The position numbers and the translations under genes were made by a program. From Flavobacterium hercynium (GTDB taxonomy: Bacteria > Bacteroidota > Bacteroidia > Flavobacteriales > Flavobacteriaceae): a DNA stretch of 64,000 bases. The notes below the pieces were generated by a model. The model was not told the DNA's origin. It saw only the letters and a program-made list of their open reading frames with translations, and did no database searches. The stretch lies in the NCBI RefSeq assembly GCF_002217285.1, contig NZ_MUGW01000036.1:1-64000 (forward strand), written 5' to 3'. Below are positions 17,751 through 25,898 of the stretch, piece after piece (positions within the stretch are counted from its first letter, which is position 1; every line of letters begins with the position of its first letter).

Positions 17751-18620
17751 ATGAAAAAAAATAATCTGATAAGCTTTTTACTTTTACTTTTTCTTGTGAG
17801 TTGCAACTCACAAGAAAAAGTAAAAGTAAAAAAAGGACATATAAAATCTACAAAAGAAATTGAGTACAATCTAGTTAACAATATTGTGACATATTCTAAA
17901 GGTGAGCGAGTAAGCTTGACAGGATTTGGTCAGGATCATATTGAAAATTTTGATTCTTTAGGAAATTTAAAAGAAACTTATAGCATATCCAATCTATCAC
18001 CAGACCTAAAGTTTGTTTTAAGATCTAAATATGAATACAACAAAAAAAATCAGCTGGTTTCGGAAATCCGTTACACAGATAAAAACACTGTTTTTTCAAC
18101 AACAACATGTAAATATGACAAGAAAAACAGATTAGAAAAAGAAGAATATATAGTAAGTAAAAACAGAGCTGGTTATCAAAGTTCTTTACAGGTTTACATG
18201 TACGATAAAAATCCAATTTTAAAGGCTGATCTTTTATTAGATACAATTACAAACAAGTATGAAGTCAATCATTATGAATTAATTAAAAAAGATAAAAACA
18301 ACAATATTTTAGAAACCATTTATCAAGATGCTGACGATAAAACATATCGGGAAGAATATCACAAATATGATAAAAACAATAATTGTATTAGTACCACTTT
18401 TGTAGAACAAAGATTTGAAGAAGAAAAAGAAAAGTCCACATTTGATTACGAATACAACAGTCATAATGATATTGTAAAATCTCTTTATAAAACAAAAAAA
18501 TACGAGTCTGTAACAAAATATCAATACGAATATGATAAATACGGAAACTGGATCATCAAAAAAGTTATAAAAGACGATGGTACTGGCAGCTATTTTGAAA
18601 GAGAAATTTCATATTACTAA
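17751..18620 (+). CDS. YD/RHS-like repeat lipoprotein
   Basis: A 289-residue predicted lipoprotein (lipobox LVSC, Cys18). It contains successive YD-type units such as YEYNKKNQLVSE, CKYDKKNRLEKE, YEYNSHNDIVKS and YEYDKYGNWIIK. It shares this architecture with the preceding exported protein, so the two are probably old paralogues. The signal-peptide codons lie in a perfect 58-base palindrome (17775-17832). Function is not known. Codon use is A-rich, like its neighbour. Confidence 0.75.
   Translation: MKKNNLISFLLLLFLVSCNSQEKVKVKKGHIKSTKEIEYNLVNNIVTYSKGERVSLTGFGQDHIENFDSLGNLKETYSISNLSPDLKFVLRSKYEYNKKNQLVSEIRYTDKNTVFSTTTCKYDKKNRLEKEEYIVSKNRAGYQSSLQVYMYDKNPILKADLLLDTITNKYEVNHYELIKKDKNNNILETIYQDADDKTYREEYHKYDKNNNCISTTFVEQRFEEEKEKSTFDYEYNSHNDIVKSLYKTKKYESVTKYQYEYDKYGNWIIKKVIKDDGTGSYFEREISYY
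17775..17832. repeat. Perfect 58-bp palindrome inside a coding sequence
   Basis: Two 29-base arms meet without a loop at GTTG|CAAC (17803/17804). It covers codons 9-28 of the lipoprotein gene, including the lipobox cysteine. The mRNA could fold into a long hairpin beginning about 24 bases after the start codon. Confidence 0.95.
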
Positions 18621-18656
18621 CTTAAATCAAGTTGCAATTCAAAATTTTAAAATAAA

Positions 18657-18693
18657 AAAAATCCCAAATTCTAAATTAGAATTTGGGATTTAT
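18657..18693. terminator. Bidirectional terminator between the YD lipoprotein gene and yajC
   Basis: The stem ATCCCAAATTCTA/TAGAATTTGGGAT has a 3-base loop, with A and T tracts on its flanks. It serves the convergent genes and repeats the hairpin found after pepT. Confidence 0.85.
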
Positions 18694-18713
18694 ATTTTAT
18701 AGTAATCTAAAAA

Positions 18714-18989
18714 TTATACTTTTTTGTTTAAAGCAGCACTCATTTCCATAGAAATAGCTGAACGCTCTAATTTTAATTTTCCAGACATTGTTTCAATAAT
18801 AACTGTTGTCTCAGCAAGCTCTGCCACTCTACCGTGAAAACCGCTTTTAGTAATTATTTTGTCCCCTACTTTTAGGCTGCTTTCAAATTCTTTTTCGTTT
18901 TTCGCTCTTTTTTGTTGTGGTCTGATCATGAAGAAATAGATTACCACGAACATTAATAGAAATGGCGCAAATTGAGTTAATTGTCCCAT
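18714..18989 (-). CDS. yajC: Preprotein translocase accessory subunit YajC
   Basis: A 91-residue single-pass membrane protein associated with SecDF. The N-terminal helix (FAPFLLMFVVIYFFMI) is followed by RPQQKRAKNEKEFE, the family hallmark, and by the soluble segment KVGDKIITKSGFHGRVAEL. It lies 43 bases downstream of nusB and is probably cotranscribed with it. Confidence 0.96.
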   Translation of the reverse strand: MGQLTQFAPFLLMFVVIYFFMIRPQQKRAKNEKEFESSLKVGDKIITKSGFHGRVAELAETTVIIETMSGKLKLERSAISMEMSAALNKKV

Positions 18990-19032
18990 AATTTAAATTC
19001 TGTTTTTGATTTATTATTATTTTTTTGAAATC

Positions 19033-19977
19033 TTACATTAAACCTCTTCCAACTTTTACCAGTTTTTTATTGGCTTCAAGTTCTTTTACAAGGTTATCTA
19101 AAATCCCGTTGATAAAAATACTACTTTTTGGTGTAGAATACTCTTTTGCAATTTCTAAATATTCGTTAAGAGTTACTTTTACAGGAATTGAAGGGAATTT
19201 TAAAAACTCACAAATTGCCATTTTTAAAATAATCGTGTCAATTTCAGCAATTCTTTCGCTATCCCAGTTTGGCGTTTTATCATCGTATTCTTTTGCTAAT
19301 ACTGATTCGTTTAAAACTGTTCTTCTGAATAAATCTTTTGCAAAATCCTTATCTTCAACGTCCTTATACAATTTAGGCACTCTAAACTCGTCAGGATTGT
19401 TGTTTTTTATTGCTTTTAATTGTTTAATGATATGTGTATTAACAACAGGAATATCATCAACCCAAGTTAACTTATCATCTTCAAGGTATTCGTATAACTT
19501 TTCGTTAGGAACGATTACTTCTGAAAACAAATCAATTATAAATTGTCTGTCTTCTTCAAATGTATTCGCAGTATTGCTCATGTATTTTGCATACACATCG
19601 CTTGCTTTAATATCATTTAAAAGCAAAATGATATAATCGTCATTTAAAGACCAATTGTTGATTTTACGGTTTTCTAAAGCGATGCTTAAGGAATTGCTTT
19701 CGGCAAGAAGCTGAAAAATTTTATTGTTTATAAATTTTTCATTAGGATTACGTTCTGCAGCAGTCGCAAGATGTTTTTTACTTGATAAATGCAAAAATAC
19801 AGATTCTTTTTTGCAAATTTCGATCAATGAAGAAACCATTATAAGATATAAGTCCTGAATATTATCAATACTATAAAAAAGAAACTTCTCTTCTTTTTCC
19901 ATATTATCAGAACCGCTTTGGTGCATTGCATAAATGGATTGCATTACTTTAACGCGTATGTGTCTTCTGTTTACCAC
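19033..19977 (-). CDS. nusB: Transcription antitermination factor NusB (long form)
   Basis: An RNA-binding factor that works with NusE (S10) in antitermination of rRNA operons. At 314 residues it is about twice the E. coli length. The N-terminus RRHIRVKVMQSIYAMHQSG is the usual NusB start, and the helical NusB core continues at the C-terminus (ILKMAICEFLKFPSIPVKVTLNEYLEIAKEYS, read in two parts, followed by FINGILDNL). The extra helical middle is normal for Bacteroidota NusB. The start is GTG at 19977 because the conserved RRHIR block begins at residue 4. Confidence 0.92.
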   Translation of the reverse strand: MVNRRHIRVKVMQSIYAMHQSGSDNMEKEEKFLFYSIDNIQDLYLIMVSSLIEICKKESVFLHLSSKKHLATAAERNPNEKFINNKIFQLLAESNSLSIALENRKINNWSLNDDYIILLLNDIKASDVYAKYMSNTANTFEEDRQFIIDLFSEVIVPNEKLYEYLEDDKLTWVDDIPVVNTHIIKQLKAIKNNNPDEFRVPKLYKDVEDKDFAKDLFRRTVLNESVLAKEYDDKTPNWDSERIAEIDTIILKMAICEFLKFPSIPVKVTLNEYLEIAKEYSTPKSSIFINGILDNLVKELEANKKLVKVGRGLM

Positions 19978-20005
19978 CTTGTAAGAACATTTAAAAATTA
20001 GTCTG

Positions 20006-20013
20006 CAAAAATA
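20006..20013 (-). promoter_or_regulatory. -7 promoter element (TATTTTTG) for nusB-yajC
   Basis: It matches TAnnTTTG on the minus strand about 28 bases before the GTG start. Confidence 0.6.
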
Positions 20014-20100
20014 AGTATTTCACACGTCAAATTAAAATTTATATCCATTAATTTTTTAAGACTCAAAAATCAAGTATAATTTCTGCCAAAATTTATTTTT

Positions 20101-20166
20101 ACAAAAAAAAATCCCAGTATTCACTTCCTGTTTACATGGTAAAACGGGATTGAATACTGGGATTGT
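20101..20166 (-). terminator. Terminator after leucine dehydrogenase
   Basis: A 14-pair outer stem AATCCCAGTATTCA/TGAATACTGGGATT encloses a smaller inner hairpin and is followed on the minus strand by a run of T. Confidence 0.85.
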
Positions 20167-20183
20167 AAAATAATAGTTTTTAC

Positions 20184-21290
20184 TTATTTTTTGCTGTTTT
20201 CAATTTTTCTCAAATCAATACGATTTTGAGCGATTGTTAAAGCAGCTTTATGTGTCGTCATGTTGTTTGCAACAGCATAATCAATAATTTCTAAAGTTGT
20301 ATTATAGATATTTTCTGTTTTGCTCATGATTTCTGCTTTACCATAATGCTCTAATTCAGCATAAACGTTGATAATTCCACCAGCGTTGATTAAGAAATCA
20401 GGTGCGTATAAAATACCTCTTTCCTGTAATCTTGCTCCGTGAACATTTTCATCTGCTAATTGGTTGTTGGCAGCACCAGCAATTACTTTAGCTTTGATTT
20501 TGTTTACTGTATTGTCATTGATTGTAGCTCCCATTGCACATGGTGCGTAAATATCAACATCAGCAGTATATAAATCTTCGCCTGTATAAATTGTAGCGTT
20601 GTATTTTGAAGCTACTTCATATAATTTTTCTTCGTTGATGTCTGCAATAGTAACTACTGCTCCTTCTTTAGTTAAATATTCTACTAAAGCTTCTCCAACG
20701 TGACCAATTCCCTGAACTAAAACTTTTTTACCATCTAAAACATCAGAACCAAACTGGCTTTTAGCAGCCGCTTTCATTCCTAAGTAAACACCATAAGCTG
20801 TAATAGGAGAAGGATTTCCTGAACCACCTCTTTCTTCAGAGATACCTGTAACGTAAGGTGTTACATCTCTAACAGTGTCCATATCTTTAGTTTCCATTCC
20901 AACATCTTCTGCTGTAATATATCTTCCACTTAGAGAGTGAACAAACTCACCAAATTTACGCATTAATTCAGGCGTTTTTTGTGTTTTTGCATCTCCAATA
21001 ATTACTGCTTTACCTCCACCAATATTAAGTCCGGTAATTGCAGATTTATAAGTCATACCTCTTGAAAGACGCAAAACATCGTTTAATGCTTCCCATTCGG
21101 TATTATAATTCCACATTCTAGTACCTCCTAAAGCTGGCCCCATAACTGAATTATGAATACCAATAATTGCTTTTAAACCCGTATCTTTGTCGTTGCAAAA
21201 TACAATTTGTTCGTGATCGTCAAAAGATAATTGACCAAAAACGGGATCCATTTTTTGAAGTTCCTTTCCAGTTGCGAAAGTTGCATCCAT
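20184..21290 (-). CDS. Leucine dehydrogenase (Glu/Leu/Phe/Val dehydrogenase family)
   Basis: It catalyses NAD-dependent oxidative deamination of branched-chain amino acids, the entry step of leucine catabolism. The 368-residue protein has the substrate-binding segment ALGGTRMW, the catalytic lysines in MTYKSAITGLNIGGGKAV (Lys82 and Lys94), and a Rossmann fingerprint VQGIGHVGEALVEYL. Length and the GGGKAV loop favour leucine over glutamate dehydrogenase, which is longer. HMG-CoA lyase of the same pathway is encoded 8.4 kb away. Confidence 0.93.
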   Translation of the reverse strand: MDATFATGKELQKMDPVFGQLSFDDHEQIVFCNDKDTGLKAIIGIHNSVMGPALGGTRMWNYNTEWEALNDVLRLSRGMTYKSAITGLNIGGGKAVIIGDAKTQKTPELMRKFGEFVHSLSGRYITAEDVGMETKDMDTVRDVTPYVTGISEERGGSGNPSPITAYGVYLGMKAAAKSQFGSDVLDGKKVLVQGIGHVGEALVEYLTKEGAVVTIADINEEKLYEVASKYNATIYTGEDLYTADVDIYAPCAMGATINDNTVNKIKAKVIAGAANNQLADENVHGARLQERGILYAPDFLINAGGIINVYAELEHYGKAEIMSKTENIYNTTLEIIDYAVANNMTTHKAALTIAQNRIDLRKIENSKK

Positions 21291-21494
21291 AGCGTTACTA
21301 TTTATTTGTTAAATATTATGAATTTGTCAAAAAGACATCTCAAACTTAAACAAAAAATATACATGTGCTAATTTTTTATCCTTTTAATAACAATTTTACA
21401 ATCGAATTGTTTTGACATAATTATAAATTCTATTACCTTTAATTGAGAATAATTTATAAAATCAAATCAATTTAATATTGAATCTCTTAAAAAA

Positions 21495-23273
21495 ATGAAA
21501 GAATTAAGCTATTTAAACAAATATTTCATTAAATATAAATACAGTTTTTCAGCCGGAATTTTAATCACCATTATCGCACAAATATTTTCTTTGTTTACAC
21601 CAAAGCTTATTAGTAAGTCGCTAAACGCTATTGAAAAGTTCGATAATTTACCTGAATCTCAAAAAGTTTCAGAAGCAATTATCGATTCTTATCGCCAGGA
21701 TTTAATCCATAACGTACTGCTAATCATAGCCACTACAATTGTTGCAGGATTTTTAACCTTCTTAATGCGTCAGACTTTGATTGTAATGTCACGTCATATT
21801 GAGTTTGATTTAAAAAATGAAGTTTTTAAGCAATACGAAAATTTGTCTCAAAATTTCTACAAACAAAACAGAACTGGAGATTTAATGAATCGTATTAGCG
21901 AAGATGTTTCAAAAGTGCGTATGTATGTAGGTCCGGCCGTAATGTACACGATCAACACTTGTATACGTTTTGCTATCGTTATTATATATATGTATAGTGT
22001 TTCACCATTATTGACTTTGTATACAATTTTACCATTGCCTATTCTTTCGTATTGTATTTTCAAACTTAGCTCAGAAATCAATAAGCGAAGTACCACCTTT
22101 CAGCAATATTTATCTAAAGTATCAAGCTTCTCACAGGAAATATTTTCAGGAATCAGAGTCATTAAAGCTTATTCTTTAGAAAACCAGCATCAGAACAATA
22201 TGGTGATGCTTGCTGACGAAAGCAAAAAAAAGAGTTTGGATTTAGCCAAAGTACAATCGCTGTTTGGTCCTCTCATGATTGCCTTAATCGGAATTAGTAA
22301 TTTGGTGGTAATTTATTTTGGAGGTGTTATATACATCAACGGTACTATTCCTAACATTGGTACGATTGCTGAATTTATTTTATATGTAAACATGCTAACA
22401 TGGCCGGTAGCGTCTTTAGGTTGGGTTTCTTCTATGGTTCAGGAGGCAGAAGCTTCTCAAAAACGTTTGAATGAATTTTTGAAAATCGAACCGGAAATCA
22501 AAAACAATAATGAAAACCCTTCTGATATTCAAGGTTCAATTGCTTTCGAAAATGTAAGTTATACGTATGAAGATACTAATATTGAGGCGCTAAAAAATAT
22601 AAGCTTTACTGTAAAGAAAGGAGAAACTTTAGCTATTCTTGGAAAAACAGGTTCCGGAAAATCTACAATATTATCATTGCTTTCGCGTTTATATGATGTT
22701 AGCCATGGAAAAATAACAATAGATGAGAATGAAATAAGCGCTTTAAACTTAAACGATCTGCGCAATAATATTGGAATTGTACCGCAAGACGCTTTTTTAT
22801 TTTCTGATACTATTAAAAACAACATTAAATTTGGTAATCAGCATGCAACTGACGAGGAAGTAATAGAAGCTGCTAAAAATGCTGTTGTACACGACAATAT
22901 TATTGCTTTCAACAAACAATACGATACTGTTCTGGGAGAAAGAGGTATTACACTTTCGGGAGGACAAAAGCAGCGTGTATCTATTGCAAGGGCAATAATT
23001 AAAAACCCTGCTATTCTATTATTTGACGATTGTCTGTCTGCAGTTGATACGGAAACAGAAGAAACTATTTTAAATAATTTATTTGAAATCTGTAAAGATA
23101 AAACTACTATAATTGTAAGTCATCGTATTTCATCGGCTAAAAATGCCGATAAAATAATCATTCTGGAAGACGGCAGAATTATTCAACAAGGGTCTCATAA
23201 TCAATTAATAAATCAGGAAGGTTATTATTCATCATTATATTTAAAGCAACTTTCGGAAAAAGAATTACTTTAA
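21495..23273 (+). CDS. ABC exporter, fused permease-ATPase
   Basis: A 592-residue half-transporter with six transmembrane helices (about 15-310) and a C-terminal nucleotide-binding domain. The Walker A motif GKTGSGKST is at 383-391 and the signature LSGGQ at 487-491. Walker B is LLFDD with Asp511-Asp512, so the usual catalytic glutamate is aspartate, as in the degenerate site of some heterodimeric exporters. No second half-transporter is encoded nearby. The MdlB/MsbA-like family exports lipids, drugs or peptides; the substrate here is unknown. Confidence 0.9.
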   Translation: MKELSYLNKYFIKYKYSFSAGILITIIAQIFSLFTPKLISKSLNAIEKFDNLPESQKVSEAIIDSYRQDLIHNVLLIIATTIVAGFLTFLMRQTLIVMSRHIEFDLKNEVFKQYENLSQNFYKQNRTGDLMNRISEDVSKVRMYVGPAVMYTINTCIRFAIVIIYMYSVSPLLTLYTILPLPILSYCIFKLSSEINKRSTTFQQYLSKVSSFSQEIFSGIRVIKAYSLENQHQNNMVMLADESKKKSLDLAKVQSLFGPLMIALIGISNLVVIYFGGVIYINGTIPNIGTIAEFILYVNMLTWPVASLGWVSSMVQEAEASQKRLNEFLKIEPEIKNNNENPSDIQGSIAFENVSYTYEDTNIEALKNISFTVKKGETLAILGKTGSGKSTILSLLSRLYDVSHGKITIDENEISALNLNDLRNNIGIVPQDAFLFSDTIKNNIKFGNQHATDEEVIEAAKNAVVHDNIIAFNKQYDTVLGERGITLSGGQKQRVSIARAIIKNPAILLFDDCLSAVDTETEETILNNLFEICKDKTTIIVSHRISSAKNADKIIILEDGRIIQQGSHNQLINQEGYYSSLYLKQLSEKELL

Positions 23274-23326
23274 TTGTTGTATAATCGATAAATTTTTATG
23301 ATTTTTGAGTTCTATTAATTCCAAAA

Positions 23327-23710
23327 ATGACAGAACGTATTATGAGAGAAAATGACATGCTAGAAAAAGAAGAGATTTTTTCTAAAGTTTTACGAGCAGG
23401 AAGAAGAACTTATTTCTTTGATGTAAGAGCTACTAAAGCTGATGATTACTATATCACGATTACCGAAAGTAAAAAATTCACTGAAGAAGATGGTTCTTTT
23501 CATTTTAAGAAGCACAAAATCTACCTATATAAAGAAGATTTCAGCGCTTTTGGCGAAATATTAGACGAAATGACTTCGTACGTCTTAAACCACAAAGGCG
23601 AAGAAGTAATTTCTGAGAGACACCAAAGAGATTTTAAAAAAGAATACGGTTCTGAAAAACTTGAAGTACAAAGAACTAGTTTCACTGATATTGATTTTGA
23701 CGATATTTAG
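23327..23710 (+). CDS. PUR-family DNA/RNA-binding protein (DUF3276)
   Basis: A small protein of 127 residues from the first ATG, or 122 from the ATG at 23342. The core KVLRAGRRTYFFDVRATKAD and YYITITESKKF form the beta-sheet face of the PUR repeat, which binds purine-rich single-stranded nucleic acid in the few characterised members. Bacteroidota carry one such protein near-universally; its cellular role is unclear. It follows the ABC exporter by 53 bases and ends at a terminator. Confidence 0.88.
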   Translation: MTERIMRENDMLEKEEIFSKVLRAGRRTYFFDVRATKADDYYITITESKKFTEEDGSFHFKKHKIYLYKEDFSAFGEILDEMTSYVLNHKGEEVISERHQRDFKKEYGSEKLEVQRTSFTDIDFDDI

Positions 23711-23739
23711 TCCAACCTACATAGCTTTTTAAAAAGTAT

Positions 23740-23773
23740 AAGTCCAACATGTCCCGCATCTTGGACTTTTTTT
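23740..23773 (+). terminator. Terminator after the PUR-family gene
   Basis: The stem AAGTCCAA/TTGGACTT has a 13-base loop and is followed by a T run. Confidence 0.75.
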
Positions 23774-23807
23774 ATATATTTAAATTTCTATTTTTAAAAA
23801 ATATAAA

Positions 23808-24650
23808 ATGAAAAACCTATTTCTTTTATTAAGTATCTGCCTAATCGGAATTTCTTCTTTTGCCCAAAAGTTAGATTACGATACTAAATCAAATATTCAA
23901 TACTACAATTCGGCTGTAAACAAAACCGACAGCTATATCAACGAACGCTGCGTTTTGGATATCTATTACCCAAAAAATTCTAAAGGCTTTGCTACGATTG
24001 TTTGGTTTCACGGTGGAGGATTAACTGGCGGCAGCAAAGAAATTCCTGAAGCGCTGAAAAATAAAGGCGTGGCTATCATTGGCGTAAATTACAGATTGTC
24101 TCCAAAAGCAAAAGCCGCAAAAGCGATTGATGATGCAGCCGCCGCAGTTGCCTGGGTCTTTAATAATATTTCCAATTATGGAGGTGACCCTTCCTTAATT
24201 TTTGTTTCCGGACATTCTGCAGGCGGTTATTTAGACTTAATGATTGGCTTAGATAAGAAATATTTACAAAAAGAAGGAATTGATGCCAATGCTATCGCGG
24301 GACTAATTCCGTTTAGCGCTCAATGCATTACTCATTTTGAAATTAGACGAGAAAACGGAATCCCGGAAACTCAGCCAACAATAGATGCTTTCGCTCCACT
24401 ATTTTTTGTTCGTGCTGATGCACCTCCTCTTTTATTGATTACTGGAGATCGCGAATTGGAAATGTTGGGACGCTATGAAGAAAATGCTTATCTCATGCGC
24501 ATGATGAAATTAAAAGGTCATAAACAAACGCGCCTTTTTGAATTAGACGGTTACAATCATGGTATGACGGAACCTGCTTTTCCATTACTTTTAAACGAAG
24601 TAAACCGAATAATTAAAGAAAAGAATAAAGATAAAACACCCCAAAAATAG
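23808..24650 (+). CDS. Secreted alpha/beta hydrolase (esterase/lipase-like)
   Basis: A 280-residue exported hydrolase; the signal peptide ends at SSFAQ (residue 20). The oxyanion loop HGGG is at 68-71, as in the hormone-sensitive-lipase group. The nucleophile elbow GHSAGG places Ser137. A late Asp (GDRELE region) and the histidine in GYNHGM complete the triad. Substrate is unknown; carboxylesters or xylan/cell-wall acetyl groups are possible. It is followed after 21 bases by a second, unrelated-looking hydrolase gene, probably in one transcript. Confidence 0.85.
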   Translation: MKNLFLLLSICLIGISSFAQKLDYDTKSNIQYYNSAVNKTDSYINERCVLDIYYPKNSKGFATIVWFHGGGLTGGSKEIPEALKNKGVAIIGVNYRLSPKAKAAKAIDDAAAAVAWVFNNISNYGGDPSLIFVSGHSAGGYLDLMIGLDKKYLQKEGIDANAIAGLIPFSAQCITHFEIRRENGIPETQPTIDAFAPLFFVRADAPPLLLITGDRELEMLGRYEENAYLMRMMKLKGHKQTRLFELDGYNHGMTEPAFPLLLNEVNRIIKEKNKDKTPQK

Positions 24651-24671
24651 TTCCTTAACCAAGACATCAAA

Positions 24672-25217
24672 ATGAATACACATTTATTAATTTTACCCGG
24701 ACTTGGTAATTCCGGAGAGAAACACTGGCAAACTTTCTGGCATGAAAAATTCAAAAATTCAACACGTGTAGTACACGACAATTGGGATGAGCCTGTACGC
24801 GAAGAATGGATTGCACGATTAAACGAAGAAATTTCTAAACTTGAAGAACCTACTGTTTTAGTTGCTCACAGTCTTGCCGTTTCACTCGTTTTGCATTGGA
24901 CAGCCTTGTATACTAACAAACACATTGTTGGAGCTCTATTAGTTGCTCCCGCCGATGTAGATTCACCGGAACATACTCCTGAATGTATTCGGAATTTCGC
25001 ACCTATGCCAACGCAAAAGCTACCATTTCCATCTATTGTTGTAGCTAGCGAAAATGATCCTTATGCTTCTTTCGAAAGAAAAAAATATTTTGCCGAAACA
25101 TGGGGAAGTGATTTGGTAAATGTTGGTAAACAAGGACACATCAACTCTGATTCTGATTTAAAATATTGGGAAGAAGGGCAAGTTATTTTGCAGCAGCTGA
25201 TCAAACGTATAGGATAG
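24672..25217 (+). CDS. RBBP9/YdeN-family alpha/beta hydrolase
   Basis: A small 181-residue hydrolase without a signal peptide. The sequence begins LLILPGLGNSGEKHWQ, typical of RBBP9/YdeN proteins, and has the nucleophile elbow VAHSLAV (Ser67). The C-terminal histidine lies in KQGHINSDS. These are serine hydrolases of uncertain physiological substrate. The gene follows the secreted esterase closely on the same strand. Confidence 0.88.
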   Translation: MNTHLLILPGLGNSGEKHWQTFWHEKFKNSTRVVHDNWDEPVREEWIARLNEEISKLEEPTVLVAHSLAVSLVLHWTALYTNKHIVGALLVAPADVDSPEHTPECIRNFAPMPTQKLPFPSIVVASENDPYASFERKKYFAETWGSDLVNVGKQGHINSDSDLKYWEEGQVILQQLIKRIG

Positions 25218-25430
25218 TGGTCAGTTTGTTAGTGGTCAGTGTTCAGTTTCTTTTAGTGTTCAGTTTTTTAGTATTTCACTGATTTTATTTTAGCCAATGA
25301 AATTCTAAACCAAAAACATTAAAAAAAGGAGTCCTTGGCGCTAAATACTAAGTACTAAGAACTAAGTACTAAGTACTAAAAAACTAAGAACTAAGAACTG
25401 ATCACTAACAAGCTGAACACTGAATACTAA
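25218..25430. repeat. Degenerate short-word repeats (GTTCAGT and AAGTACTA families)
   Basis: The convergent gap is filled with reiterated words: TTAGTG/GTTCAGTTT on the left, and ACTAAGTACTAAGAACTAAG on the right. The two halves are roughly complementary in word type (AGTGTTCAG and CTGAACACT), so the region could pair with itself. No reading frame is evident. Confidence 0.75.
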
Positions 25431-25434
25431 GTAA

Positions 25435-25770
25435 CTATCCTATTCGAAGTCCGTTTTCTACTTTAAAGTCGGGTGCTAATAATATAACGTCTCCCTCCTC
25501 GCCTACTGCGCCAAGAACAAGGCATTCACTCATAAATTTCCCGATTTGTTTTTTAGGAAAGTTAACTACTGAAACGATCTGGCGATTTACTAAATCTTCT
25601 TTTTGATAACGTTTGGTAATTTGAGCCGAAGATTTTCTGATTCCAATTTCGGCACCAAAGTCTATTGTAAGTTGATAGGCAGGTTTTCTGGCTTCAGGAA
25701 AATCATTTACTTCGATAATTGTACCTACACGCATATCTGTTCTTTCGAATTCACTCCAGGTTAAATCCAT
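25435..25770 (-). CDS. csaA: tRNA-binding-domain protein CsaA
   Basis: A 111-residue protein consisting of a single OB-fold EMAP/tRNA-binding domain. The sequence has FERTDMRVGTIIEVNDFPEARKP, read as FERTDMRVGTI plus EVNDFPEARKP, and ends with VENGLRIG. CsaA homologues are homodimers reported to bind tRNA and to have chaperone-like export activity. Length is exactly that of the family. It is transcribed alone. Confidence 0.93.
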   Translation of the reverse strand: MDLTWSEFERTDMRVGTIIEVNDFPEARKPAYQLTIDFGAEIGIRKSSAQITKRYQKEDLVNRQIVSVVNFPKKQIGKFMSECLVLGAVGEEGDVILLAPDFKVENGLRIG

Positions 25771-25898
25771 ATTATATTTTTAATTTTTAAATATTTTAAT
25801 GTTATAAATATTCTTACTAATTCTATAACATATTTTATTGGTTCCGTTTCTACTTTTACAAATGTAAATGAACAAGTTAACATTTAAAAATTTATAAA

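Noticed and set aside
19025-19636. 203-codon open frame antisense to nusB
   Set aside because: It lies within the convincing nusB gene, is rich in Ser/Leu/Phe as expected of a complementary shadow, and has no recognisable domain.
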